A stretch of DNA of 64,000 nt from Rhizorhabdus dicambivorans (GTDB taxonomy: Bacteria > Pseudomonadota > Alphaproteobacteria > Sphingomonadales > Sphingomonadaceae): the NCBI RefSeq assembly GCF_002355275.1, contig NZ_CP023449.1, positions 3,698,001 through 3,762,000 on the forward strand, read 5' to 3'. Positions within the stretch are counted from its first letter, which is position 1; each line of letters starts with the position of its first letter. Positions 53,069 through 61,042 of this stretch are shown one piece after another. The position numbers were made by a program, and so were the translations under genes. The notes beneath the pieces were generated by a model. That model was not told the DNA's origin. It worked only from the letters and a program-made list of their open reading frames with translations, and ran no database searches.

Positions 53069-54115
53069 ATGACCGCGCATATCCACGCCATCGGCACCGC
53101 CGTGCCCGACCATGACGTCCACAGGCTGTTCATCGACTGGGCCGCCGTAAGGCTGGAGGGCCGCGACAGGGCGCTGTTCCTGCGCATGGCGGGCCGGGCC
53201 GGGATCGAGCATCGCTACAGCGTCGTGCCGCGCGATCCGATCGAGACGGGCGGCTTCTATGGCGGCGGACGGATGCCCCCGACATCGGAGCGGATGCGGG
53301 CCTATGCCCGCGAGGCGCCCGAACTGGCGCTGGCCGCGATCACCGACTTGGGCGAACGCGCCGCCATCGACGGGATCACCCATCTCGTCGTCGCCAGCTG
53401 CACCGGCTTCGTCGCGCCCGGCATCGACCAGATCATCGCCCGCCGCCTCGGCCTCGACGGATCGGTCGAGCGGACGCTGGTCGGCTTCATGGGCTGTTAT
53501 GCGGCGGTCGCGGCACTGCGCGTCGCGCACCATATCGCCCGCTCCGATCCACAGGCGCGGATCCTGGTCGTCACCGTCGAACTCTGCTCGCTCCACATGC
53601 AGGATAGGCCCCAGCTCGAATCGCTGCTCGCCCAGCTCCAGTTCGCCGACGGAGCCGCCGCCGCGCTGGTCAGCTCAGAGCCCGGCGGCATCGCCATCGA
53701 CCGCTTCTTCGCCGCCACCCTGCCCGACAGCGCGGACCTGATCCGCTGGGACATCGGCGATGAGGGTTTCGTCATGCACCTGTCGGGCGAAGTGCCGGGC
53801 CGCATCGCGCAGGCGCTCGACACACCCGACCTGCGGCGCGCCATCCTCGGCAACCGGACGGCCGAGGAGATTCCCAGCTGGGCGGTCCATGCCGGCGGCC
53901 GATCGATCCTCGACGCGGTCGAGCATGGCCTGGGCCTGGGCGCAGATGCGCTGGCCGCCTCGCGCGAGGTGCTGCGTCGCCATGGCAACATGTCCTCCTC
54001 CACCCTCCTGTTCGCGCTGGCGGCGCTGATGGCCGGGCCTTCAGCGATCGACGGCATCGCGGTCGCCTTCGGCCCCGGCCTCGCCGCCGAGGGCTTCGCG
54101 ATCGCCTCGCTCTGA
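53069..54115 (+). CDS. Type III polyketide synthase
   Basis: A 348-residue chalcone/stilbene synthase-like condensing enzyme. The catalytic triad is complete: Cys143 (GFMGCYAA), His274 (WAVHAGGRSILD) and Asn307 (RRHGNMSSSTLLF). The N-terminal FLRMAGRAGIEHRYSV and VASCTGFVAPGIDQIIARRLGL are typical. Bacterial members make alkylresorcinols, alkylpyrones or 1,3,6,8-tetrahydroxynaphthalene from acyl-CoA starters; here the substrate cannot be read from sequence. It starts a tight three-gene operon with a methyltransferase and an FAD oxidoreductase, whose overlap shows joint translation. The same gene kinds (synthase, methyltransferase, flavoprotein) make methylated phenolic lipids in Streptomyces. 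Confidence 0.92.
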   Translation: MTAHIHAIGTAVPDHDVHRLFIDWAAVRLEGRDRALFLRMAGRAGIEHRYSVVPRDPIETGGFYGGGRMPPTSERMRAYAREAPELALAAITDLGERAAIDGITHLVVASCTGFVAPGIDQIIARRLGLDGSVERTLVGFMGCYAAVAALRVAHHIARSDPQARILVVTVELCSLHMQDRPQLESLLAQLQFADGAAAALVSSEPGGIAIDRFFAATLPDSADLIRWDIGDEGFVMHLSGEVPGRIAQALDTPDLRRAILGNRTAEEIPSWAVHAGGRSILDAVEHGLGLGADALAASREVLRRHGNMSSSTLLFALAALMAGPSAIDGIAVAFGPGLAAEGFAIASL

Positions 54116-54825
54116 TGCGCAAGCTCGACCATCCGGCGCAGGAAGAGGAGCAGATGGATGCGGCGGACCTCGACCCCGCCATCTATGCCCGGGTCCTCAC
54201 CGACCTGGCCCAGGTCAACCGCTGGACCTTCGCGGCCCGCCCCACCCTGGATTTCGTCGCCCGCGCAGTCGGTGACGCGCCGTGCTTCTCGCTGCTCGAC
54301 GTCGGCTTCGGCGATGGCGACCTGCTGCGCGCCATCGCCCGCTGGGCCGAGAAGCGCCGCATCCGCGCGGCACTGACCGGGATCGACCTAAACCCCGGAA
54401 GCGCGCGGGTCGCCAGCGGGGCGACACCCGACCGCCTCGACATCGCCTATCTGACCGGCGACTATCGCGCGCATCTCGAAACCGCCGCCCCGCGCGGCGG
54501 CTATGACCTGATCGTCAGCAGCCTGGTCGCGCATCATATGAGCCATGCCGAACTGATCGACTTCCTCCGGACGATGGAAGCGAAGGCACGGCGCGGCTGG
54601 CACATCAACGATCTCCACCGCCACATCTTCTCCTATCTCGGCTTTCCGCTGCTCGCGCGGATCATGGGCTGGCACCGGATCGTCCGCGAGGACGGCCAGC
54701 TTTCGATCGCACGTGCCTTCCGGCCCGGCGAATGGCCGCCGCTGCTTGCCGAAGCCGGCATCGGGCCCGCAGCCGCCATCAAGCGCGTCTTCCCCTTCCG
54801 GCTGTGCGTCGAACGGCTGCACTGA
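54115..54825 (+). CDS. Class I SAM-dependent methyltransferase
   Basis: A 236-residue methyltransferase. Motif I is LLDVGFGDGD (GxGxG at residues 64-68), an acidic residue follows in GIDLNPGSARVA and the DLIVSSLVAHHMSH block is a post-motif segment. It starts at the TGATG overlap with the polyketide synthase stop. The gene order indicates that it methylates the ring product of the synthase, on oxygen or carbon. A regulatory or other role is less likely. Its last 22 bases overlap the start of the FAD-oxidoreductase gene. Confidence 0.9.
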   Translation: MRKLDHPAQEEEQMDAADLDPAIYARVLTDLAQVNRWTFAARPTLDFVARAVGDAPCFSLLDVGFGDGDLLRAIARWAEKRRIRAALTGIDLNPGSARVASGATPDRLDIAYLTGDYRAHLETAAPRGGYDLIVSSLVAHHMSHAELIDFLRTMEAKARRGWHINDLHRHIFSYLGFPLLARIMGWHRIVREDGQLSIARAFRPGEWPPLLAEAGIGPAAAIKRVFPFRLCVERLH

Positions 54826-55907
54826 TCGCGGGCGGCGGCCCGGCCGGGGCCGCGACCGCCATCCTCCTCGCCCATGGCGGGGCGATGCCGGTGCTGATCG
54901 AGCGCCATGCCGAGCCACATGACGTGGTCTGCGGGGGCTTCCTCGCTTCGGACGCGATAGCGATGCTGGGCAGGATCGGGATCGAGGTAGCGGCGCTCGG
55001 CGCACGCCCGATCGATCGGGCAAGGCTGGTCGCCGGACGCCATGTCGCCGAGGCGGCCTTGCCCTTCCGCGCCGTCGGTCTGTCGCGCAATCGGCTCGAC
55101 GCGGTGCTGCTCGAAGCCGCGCTTGAGCAGGGCGCGACAATCGAGCGCGGGCTGGCCGTACGCCGGGTCGAGCCGGGAACCGCCTGCCTCCATCTCAGCG
55201 ATGGCGCGACGATCGCCGCCGAAGCGCTGTTCCTGGCGACCGGCAAGCATGATCTGCGCGGCGAACCTCGCACCGCCCTGCCCGATGCCGATCCGGCGCT
55301 GGGCCTGCGCATAAGGCTGGAACCCACGCCGGCGCTGCAGGCCGCGCTTGCCGGAACGATCGAGCTCCATCTTTTCCGGGGCGGGTATGCCGGGCTGCTG
55401 ATGCAGGAGGACGGATCGGTCAACCTCTGCCTGTCGGTGGCGCAGTCGCGGTTGAAGGTGGCGGACGGCCGGCCCGAGCGGCTGATCGAGGCGCTGCGCG
55501 GCGAAGCGCCGTTGCTGGTCGAACGCTTCGACCGCGCAGCGGGCCGGGGCGCCTGGTCGAGCGTCGCGCGCGTTCCCTATGGCTGGCGTGCCGGCGAGAC
55601 CGGACCCGGCCTGTTCCGGCTGGGCGATCAGGCGGCGGTGATAGCCAGTCTCGCCGGGGACGGCATCGCCGTTGCGCTCTCGAGCGCGATCCGCGCCGCC
55701 CACGCCTTCCTCCACGACGGGGCGGAGGGCGCCCCCGCCTTCCAGGCCGCCTTCGCCCGCCGCACCCGTCGCCCGATCGGCCTTGCCAACCTTCTGCGCC
55801 ACTGGGGCGAGACGCCGTGGATCACCGGCCCGCTGGTGGGCCTGCTCGGCCGGATGCCGGGCCTGATGCGACAGGCGGCGGCGATGACGCGGGTGGGGGC
55901 GGGGTGA
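54804..55907 (+). CDS. FAD-dependent oxidoreductase (geranylgeranyl-reductase-like)
   Basis: A 367-residue flavoprotein of the PHBH/geranylgeranyl reductase fold. It begins LIAGGGPAGAATAILLAHGG, with the FAD dinucleotide-binding motif at residues 10-15, and continues with LSRNRLDAVLLEAALEQGA, LFLATGKHDLRG and FRLGDQAAVIASLAGDGIAVALSSA. GTG 54804 is chosen as start since it is the first in-frame valine codon before the Rossmann motif; it overlaps the methyltransferase by 22 bases. It likely hydroxylates or reduces the polyketide-derived ring, possibly to a quinone. Confidence 0.88.
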   Translation: MRRTAALIAGGGPAGAATAILLAHGGAMPVLIERHAEPHDVVCGGFLASDAIAMLGRIGIEVAALGARPIDRARLVAGRHVAEAALPFRAVGLSRNRLDAVLLEAALEQGATIERGLAVRRVEPGTACLHLSDGATIAAEALFLATGKHDLRGEPRTALPDADPALGLRIRLEPTPALQAALAGTIELHLFRGGYAGLLMQEDGSVNLCLSVAQSRLKVADGRPERLIEALRGEAPLLVERFDRAAGRGAWSSVARVPYGWRAGETGPGLFRLGDQAAVIASLAGDGIAVALSSAIRAAHAFLHDGAEGAPAFQAAFARRTRRPIGLANLLRHWGETPWITGPLVGLLGRMPGLMRQAAAMTRVGAG

Positions 55908-56014
55908 GCACGACCAAACCAAAGCGGATCAGAATCCGGTGACCATATCTTGACGGCATGACACTTCTCTGATCCTCCTCTTGGCGAGCGGTCAACGCCG
56001 CTCGAGGGGGCATC

Positions 56015-56647
56015 ATGAAGACATCATTCCTTTCCATCGCGGTGGCGCTGGGCCTTGCCGCATATGCGCCACTGACCGCGCAAACGCCGCTGGTCATCGG
56101 CAATCAGCAGGGTTCGACCACGCTCAAGGCGGGGACCCAGGTTCCGCTTAAGCTGATCAGCGAACTGACCACCAACGGGAAGCGGCTGCGCGTCGGCGAT
56201 CGCTTCAATCTCGAAGTGTCGGAAGCGGTCCGGCTCAACGGCCGGACGGTGATACCGGCCGGGGCCATGGCCGTCGGCGAGGTCACGAGCGTGCGCAACA
56301 AGGGCATGTGGGGCAAATCCGGCAATATCGATGGCCGTATCCTCTATGTCCGCGCCAACGGTCAGCAGATCCGGCTGAGCGGCGGCCTCCACGACAAGGG
56401 AGCCACGGGGACGGCCGCCGTGGTCGGCTCGATCGCGCTGCTACCGCTGGCCGGATTCTTCATGACCGGCACCAGCGCCACCCTGCCCGCGGGCACGCAG
56501 GTGATGGGCTATCTGGATGAGGATCTTCCAGTCGTCTTCGCCGCCGACAGCATGCCGGCCGCGCCAATGGTGATCCCGGCATCGGCCGCAGATGCCGCGA
56601 AGGCCGTGGATACCATCAGCAACGACGCAATCTCTCACCCGAAATGA
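56015..56647 (+). CDS. Exported unknown protein (sphingomonad-type)
   Basis: A 210-residue protein with a signal peptide (about 1-22). The mature part is a beta-rich domain with the repeated-looking pattern GTQVPLKLISELTTNGKRLRVGDRFNLEV, VRLNGRTVIPAGAMAVGEVTSVRNKGMWGKSGNIDGRI and FFMTGTSATLPAGTQVMGYLDED. This resembles the compact beta-barrel cores seen in VirB10/TrbI-like proteins, but no T4SS gene is nearby, so it may be a free periplasmic relative. A hydrophobic stretch at about 135-150 (VVGSIALLPLAGFF) could insert in a membrane. Function unknown. Confidence 0.75.
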   Translation: MKTSFLSIAVALGLAAYAPLTAQTPLVIGNQQGSTTLKAGTQVPLKLISELTTNGKRLRVGDRFNLEVSEAVRLNGRTVIPAGAMAVGEVTSVRNKGMWGKSGNIDGRILYVRANGQQIRLSGGLHDKGATGTAAVVGSIALLPLAGFFMTGTSATLPAGTQVMGYLDEDLPVVFAADSMPAAPMVIPASAADAAKAVDTISNDAISHPK

Positions 56648-56654
56648 GGCCCGG

Positions 56655-56677
56655 CGGGGAAGCTGATGGCTTCCCCG
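56655..56677. terminator. Bidirectional hairpin between convergent genes
   Basis: CGGGGAAGC, TGATG, GCTTCCCCG forms a 9-bp perfect stem in the 34-base gap between the unknown exported gene (plus) and the SRPBCC gene (minus). No T-run; a candidate terminator for both. Confidence 0.55.
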
Positions 56678-56681
56678 TCGC

Positions 56682-57173
56682 TCAGGCGGGCCCAGCCAGG
56701 AAAGCGTCCAGCACATCGAAATTGCCGCCCCAGCCGCCGTGCATCGAATCGAGCGCGTCGCGGAAGGCGGCTTCTTCCTCGACGGCCGCGTTGAGCGGCG
56801 TGGAGGTCAGGCGGATGCGGGTGTCGGCGCCGGCATCCTCGAAGGTCACGCTGTTGAGCAGTCGCTTCGGCCAGGCGCCGCCAAAGGGTGAGCCCGCGAT
56901 ATCGCCCCCTGGATCGGAGAAGCTGTGCTCCCATTCGAGGCGGATCAGCGGTTCGACCTCGCGATAGACGAGCTTCGCCCAGATACGGGGGCCGTCGGGG
57001 AAATCCATATGGCAATGGACGTGCCCGCCCGGACGAATGTCCGCACTGACGATGGTGGTCGTGACGCCCTTTGGACCGAACCATCGGGCCAGAAGCTCGG
57101 GCTCGGTCCAGGCCGCCCATAGCCGGGCACGCGGCGCCTTGAAGAGGCGGGATATCACCAGCTGGTCGGCCAT
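56682..57173 (-). CDS. SRPBCC (AHSA1-like) domain protein
   Basis: A 163-residue START-like (SRPBCC) protein of the AHA1 type: LVISRLFKAPRARLWAAWTEPELLARWFGPKG at the start, GGHVHCHMDF, and the C-terminal MHGGWGGNFDVLDAFL. Such proteins form a hydrophobic pocket; many are paired with ArsR-type repressors, as here. The ATG 57173 overlaps the stop of the ArsR gene (ATGA), so they are coupled. A ligand-binding or detoxification function is likely. Confidence 0.9.
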   Translation of the reverse strand: MADQLVISRLFKAPRARLWAAWTEPELLARWFGPKGVTTTIVSADIRPGGHVHCHMDFPDGPRIWAKLVYREVEPLIRLEWEHSFSDPGGDIAGSPFGGAWPKRLLNSVTFEDAGADTRIRLTSTPLNAAVEEEAAFRDALDSMHGGWGGNFDVLDAFLAGPA

Positions 57174-57502
57174 CAGCAATCCTCCCCCTTCTCCGTCGCG
57201 AGCATCTCGTCGAGCCGATCGAAACTTTCCTGCCAGAAGCTGGCGACCTGATCGAACCAGGCGCCGGTCTCGCGCAGCGCTTCGACCTTCAGGCGGCGTG
57301 GGCGGGTCTGCGCGGCACGGCCCTGCTCGATCAGGCCCGCCGCCTCCAGCACCTTGAGATGGCGCGAGATAGCCGGCTGGCTGATACCGAACGGCTTCTG
57401 CAGTTCGGCAACGCTCGCCTCCCCGCGCGCCAGCCGGGCGACGATCGCCCGGCGCGTCGGATCGGCGAGCGCCGCCAGTTTGAGACTCAGAGAATCTTCC
57501 AT
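57173..57502 (-). CDS. ArsR-family transcriptional repressor
   Basis: A 109-residue winged-helix repressor: LAALADPTRRAIVARLARGEASVAELQKPFGISQPAISRHLKVLEAAGLIEQG is the whole HTH-ArsR domain. There is no cysteine pair in the recognition helix region (no CxC), so it does not look like a thiol-based metal sensor. It is followed by a C-terminal helix (FDQVASFWQESFDRLDEML) common in ArsR-SRPBCC pairs. ATG 57502 lies 5 bases from a palindrome that is a good candidate operator; TTG 57508 is an alternative start inside it. Confidence 0.9.
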   Translation of the reverse strand: MEDSLSLKLAALADPTRRAIVARLARGEASVAELQKPFGISQPAISRHLKVLEAAGLIEQGRAAQTRPRRLKVEALRETGAWFDQVASFWQESFDRLDEMLATEKGEDC

Positions 57503-57506
57503 AACC

Positions 57507-57523
57507 AACTTATTATATAAGTT
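57507..57523 (-). promoter_or_regulatory. 17-bp palindromic operator before the ArsR gene
   Basis: AACTTAT-TAT-ATAAGTT is a perfect inverted repeat with 7-base arms, next to the ArsR start. It contains TATAAT on the minus strand (57517-57512), which would serve as the -10 box, so the transcript could be nearly leaderless, starting around the ATG. ArsR proteins usually bind such A+T-rich palindromes to autorepress. Confidence 0.65.
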
Positions 57524-57613
57524 TTAGGTTATTAATAGAGGGTATCGGCGAAGGATATGCTACTCGCTTTGACCAGCGATTTCAGATGCTTGTCCGCTTC
57601 ACAGCAGACCCAA

Positions 57614-57850
57614 TCAGTCGCCGCGGTGCTCGCGTCGCCATTCCTTTTCGGCGCGCTTGCGCTCCTTGCGTTCGCGCTCCTCCTGCTTGCGCATCTCGCG
57701 GCCACGATTGCGGTCGGCCTCGTCCTGGCTGGTCGTCGCCCAGTCGACACCCTTGCCAACCACCTTGACCGGCGCGGTGACGATCGATCCGACCGTACTG
57801 ACACAGCCGGCAAGAAGGCAGGCGGACAGGATCATCAGGGCGCTGCGCAT
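57614..57850 (-). CDS. Small lipoprotein with charged tail
   Basis: A 78-residue lipoprotein: MRSALMILSACLLAGCVSTV, with lipobox LAGC (Cys16). The mature part has a short hydrophobic segment (IVTAPVKVVGKGVDWATTS) and then a run of about 35 charged residues (EERERKERKRAEKEWRREH) expected to be a single helix or coiled coil. The start may be ATG 57850, 57856 or 57859. It lies between the ArsR gene and the ftsH terminator on the minus strand. No function is known. Confidence 0.7.
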   Translation of the reverse strand: MRSALMILSACLLAGCVSTVGSIVTAPVKVVGKGVDWATTSQDEADRNRGREMRKQEERERKERKRAEKEWRREHRGD

Positions 57851-57879
57851 CACCATCATTCCCAACACCCCTTAACAGA

Positions 57880-57912
57880 AAAGGCCGGGCCATATTGCAC
57901 AGCCCGGCCTTT
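57880..57912 (-). terminator. Rho-independent terminator of ftsH
   Basis: On the minus strand AAAGGCCGGGC, 11-base loop, GCCCGGCCTTT forms an 11-bp stem (57912-57880), followed by TCTGTT. It is 25 bases past the ftsH stop. Confidence 0.78.
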
Positions 57913-57937
57913 CCCGGTGATGAATTCGTGGAAACCG

Positions 57938-59881
57938 TCAGGCCGGTTTGGGTTCGCCCCACCCGCCGCCCGGCCGCCGGCTTTTCGGGATCGAGGAGCC
58001 GCCGGTACTGAGCGCGGCCGGGGCCCGGCTGTTGCCATCGTCGCGACCGATATCATCGCCCTTGATGATGCGCTTGGCCTCCTCGCCAGACAGCGTCTCA
58101 TATTCGAGCAGCGCCGAGCCGAGCCGGTGCAGCTCGTCAAGATGTTCGGTCAGCACGGTCCTGGCGGTATGTTCGGCCTCCTCGATCAGGCGGCGGACCT
58201 CCTGGTCGATCAGCTGGGCGGTCGCTTCGGAAACGCTCTGGTTGCGTGCGACCGAATGGCCGAGGAACACCTCGTCCTGATTGTCGCGATAGCGCAGCCA
58301 GCCGAGCTTTTCCGACATGCCATATTCCATCACCATCGAACGGGCCATGTCGGTGGCTTGCTGGATGTCGTTGGAGGCGCCGGTGTTGAGTTCGTCGTTG
58401 CCATAGATGATCTGTTCCGCGATTCGGCCACCGAAGCACAGCGCCAGACGCGCCTTCATCTGCTTCATCGTCATCGAATAGCGGTCGCGCTCGGGCAGGT
58501 TCCAGGTGACGCCCAGCGCCCGGCCGCGCGGGATGATCGTCACCTTGTGGAGCGGATCGCAGCCCGGGACATGGAGCGAGACGAGGGCATGACCGGCCTC
58601 ATGATAAGCGGTCGCCTTCTTCTCATCCTCGGTCATGACCATGGACTTCCTCTCGGCACCCATCATGACCTTGTCTTTGGCCTCCTCGAACTCCTTCATC
58701 GCAACGAGCCGCTTGCCCTTGCGCGCGGCCAGCAGCGCGGCCTCGTTCACCAGGTTGGCGAGGTCGGCGCCCGAAAAGCCCGGCGTGCCGCGCGCGATGG
58801 TGCGCGAATTGACGTCGGGAGCGAGCGGAATCTTCTTCATGTGAACGGCGAGGATCTTGTCGCGGCCCTCGATATCGGGGCGCGGCACCACGACCTGGCG
58901 GTCGAAACGGCCCGGACGCAGCAAGGCGGGATCAAGGACATCGGGCCGGTTGGTCGCGGCGACGATGATAATGCCTTCGTTCGCCTCGAAGCCGTCCATC
59001 TCGACCAGCAGCTGGTTCAGGGTCTGCTCGCGCTCGTCATTGCCGTTGCCGAGGCCGGCGCCGCGATGGCGGCCGACCGCGTCGATCTCGTCGATGAAGA
59101 CGATGCAGGGGGCGTTCTTCTTCGCCTGCTCGAACATGTCGCGGACACGGCTCGCGCCGACGCCGACGAACATCTCGACGAAATCCGAACCCGAGATGGT
59201 GAAGAATGGCACGTTCGCCTCGCCGGCGATCGCACGGGCGAGCAGCGTCTTGCCGGTGCCGGGAGAGCCGACCAGCAGCGCGCCCTTCGGAATCTTGCCG
59301 CCGAGACGGGCGAACTTGGTCGGGTCCTTCAGGAAATCGACGATCTCCTGCAGTTCCTCACGCGCCTCATCGATGCCGGCGACATCGTCGAAGGTGACGC
59401 GGCCATGCTTCTCGGTCAGCATCTTGGCCCGGCTCTTGCCGAAGCCCATCGCGCCCGATCCAGCATTCTTCTGCATCTGGCGCATCACAAAGAAGGCGAT
59501 GCCAAGGATCAGCAGGAAGGGCAGCGACTGATAGAGCATGATCATCCAGAAGCTGGTCTGTTCGGCGGGCTTGGCGCGGAACAGGACGTTCTTCTCGGAC
59601 AGCCGCTGGATCAGCATCGGATCGTTGGGCGCGTTGGTGGTGAAGGCCGCGCCGTTGTTGAACTTGCCGTTGATCACCCCGTCGCCGATGTCCGCCTCGC
59701 GCACCGCGCCGTCGTTAACGCGGGCCAGGAATTCCGAATAAGCGATCTGATCGCCCGCCGCCGTGCGCGACGAGCTTTCGAACATGGAAACGAAAACGAC
59801 GAGCGCGAGCAATATGCCCATCCAGATGGCGAGGCTCTTCATCCACGGGTTTGGCTGCTTCGGCTCTTTCTCGTCGTTCAT
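57938..59881 (-). CDS. ftsH: ATP-dependent zinc metalloprotease FtsH
   Basis: A 647-residue inner-membrane AAA protease that degrades misfolded membrane and regulatory proteins. Two TM helices (about 15-34 and 111-132) enclose the periplasmic part; the AAA module has Walker A GSPGTGKT at 205-212, Walker B in [12 protein letters not shown], the SRH ([17 protein letters not shown]), and the zinc motif HEAGH at 427-431. The C-terminal tail (about 600-647) is Gly/Ser/Arg-rich. Order tilS, then ftsH (81-base gap), is widely conserved in bacteria. It has its own terminator. Confidence 0.97.
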   Translation of the reverse strand: MNDEKEPKQPNPWMKSLAIWMGILLALVVFVSMFESSSRTAAGDQIAYSEFLARVNDGAVREADIGDGVINGKFNNGAAFTTNAPNDPMLIQRLSEKNVLFRAKPAEQTSFWMIMLYQSLPFLLILGIAFFVMRQMQKNAGSGAMGFGKSRAKMLTEKHGRVTFDDVAGIDEAREELQEIVDFLKDPTKFARLGGKIPKGALLVGSPGTGKTLLARAIAGEANVPFFTISGSDFVEMFVGVGASRVRDMFEQAKKNAPCIVFIDEIDAVGRHRGAGLGNGNDEREQTLNQLLVEMDGFEANEGIIIVAATNRPDVLDPALLRPGRFDRQVVVPRPDIEGRDKILAVHMKKIPLAPDVNSRTIARGTPGFSGADLANLVNEAALLAARKGKRLVAMKEFEEAKDKVMMGAERKSMVMTEDEKKATAYHEAGHALVSLHVPGCDPLHKVTIIPRGRALGVTWNLPERDRYSMTMKQMKARLALCFGGRIAEQIIYGNDELNTGASNDIQQATDMARSMVMEYGMSEKLGWLRYRDNQDEVFLGHSVARNQSVSEATAQLIDQEVRRLIEEAEHTARTVLTEHLDELHRLGSALLEYETLSGEEAKRIIKGDDIGRDDGNSRAPAALSTGGSSIPKSRRPGGGWGEPKPA

Positions 59882-59962
59882 GTCTCAAATCCAAGGTGTA
59901 CGGCGCCAAGATAGGGGCCGCCACGTTAATAACAATGGAACAGATCGTCCGGGTCCCTGCTT

Positions 59963-60907
59963 TCAACGGCGCGGGGGCGCTTTTTCGATCGATACGCGCC
60001 GGCCGGGCGACAATTTGAGCACCCCAAGCGTCGCGACCAGCCCCGCGTCGAGCCGCGCCATCGCGGTATCGAGAGTCGGGCCGTCCACCGGCGAATCGCC
60101 CTCTTCGACCAGCCGCGCGAGTATCCTTCGCGCGATCTCACGCGGCAAGCCCTCGATATCGGCGAGGATGCGTCCATCGGCGCATCTCTCGACCCGCGAG
60201 CGAACCGCTTCCGAGACGATCCATTCCAGCGCCTCGTCCGCCTGAGCGAGATGGGCGGCGCTGGCGGCGATGCGGAGGGGATCGAGCCGGTCGCCCAGGG
60301 CCGCCAGCAACGCCCGGGCGTGGGTACGATCATAGCGCGGATCAGCGTTGCTGGGGTCATCGGCCGTCTCGACATCGGCCACGACCGCCGCCAGCTCGGA
60401 ACGACGCCAGCCGATCAGCGGGCGAACGAGAAGCACTCCGCCAAGATCGCGGCGCTCGCGGATACCACCCAGACCGGCAAGCCCGGCGCCGCGACCCAGC
60501 CGCATCAACAGGGTTTCGGCCTGGTCGTCGGCATGGTGGGCGGTGGCGACGGCGCCAAGGCCGCGCTCGCGGGCCCAGGCGGCGAGTGCTTCGTAACGGG
60601 CGCGGCGGGCGGCGGCCTGAAGGCTGGCTTCGCGGGCGACGTCGACATGAAGGATGGCGTGGGGCACGCCGAGCGCCTCGGAGGCGCGGCCGACGAGCGC
60701 GGCCTCGGCGGGGCTGCCGGCGCGCAGGCCATGGTCGACGGTGGCCGCTTCGATCCGCCCCGGAAACGCGACTGCGGCGAGATGGAGCAGCGCCATGCTG
60801 TCGGGACCGCCCGATACGGCGATGCCGAGGCGGGCGGCAGGATCGGGCAGCAGGCGGGTGAGATTGGCAGCGAGGCGATCGCGCTGCAGGGCGGTGATGG
60901 GGGTCAT
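59963..60907 (-). CDS. tilS: tRNA(Ile)-lysidine synthase
   Basis: A 314-residue N-type ATP-pyrophosphatase that converts the wobble C of tRNA-Ile(CAU) to lysidine. It has the PP-loop SGGPDSM at residues 32-38, LRAGSPAEAALVGRASEAL, TAHHADDQAETLLMRLGRGAGLAGL and VRPLIGWRRSEL blocks. It lacks the C-terminal domains of E. coli TilS (432 residues), as is common in Alphaproteobacteria. It lies between cpoB (135-base gap filled by a repeat element) and ftsH. Confidence 0.94.
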   Translation of the reverse strand: MTPITALQRDRLAANLTRLLPDPAARLGIAVSGGPDSMALLHLAAVAFPGRIEAATVDHGLRAGSPAEAALVGRASEALGVPHAILHVDVAREASLQAAARRARYEALAAWARERGLGAVATAHHADDQAETLLMRLGRGAGLAGLGGIRERRDLGGVLLVRPLIGWRRSELAAVVADVETADDPSNADPRYDRTHARALLAALGDRLDPLRIAASAAHLAQADEALEWIVSEAVRSRVERCADGRILADIEGLPREIARRILARLVEEGDSPVDGPTLDTAMARLDAGLVATLGVLKLSPGRRVSIEKAPPRR

Positions 60908-60917
60908 CTACCCCAAC

Positions 60918-61013
60918 CGTCATGCCAGCGGAGGCTGGCATCCATGTCGGTGGCCTTCCCAGATGCCGTCTGGCTGACGAGAGACATCGACCCCAGACTT
61001 CGCTGGGGTGACG
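60918..61013. repeat. Multi-hairpin REP-type element between cpoB and tilS
   Basis: Three short hairpins in 96 bases: ATGCCAGC-ggag-GCTGGCAT (60922-60941), CCAGA-tgccg-TCTGG (60959-60973) and ACCCCAG-acttcg-CTGGGGT (60990-61009). The outer ends CGTCATGCCAGCG and CGCTGGGGTGACG are imperfect inverted repeats of each other, so this is a composite mobile-like palindromic element of the same CGTCA family as 4416-4441. Confidence 0.75.
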
Positions 61014-61042
61014 TGGGTGGGGAGGTCAGCCCTCCCCCGCCC

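Noticed and set aside
57557-59914. 785-residue plus-strand frame
   Set aside because: Antisense of ftsH and the small lipoprotein; no motif.
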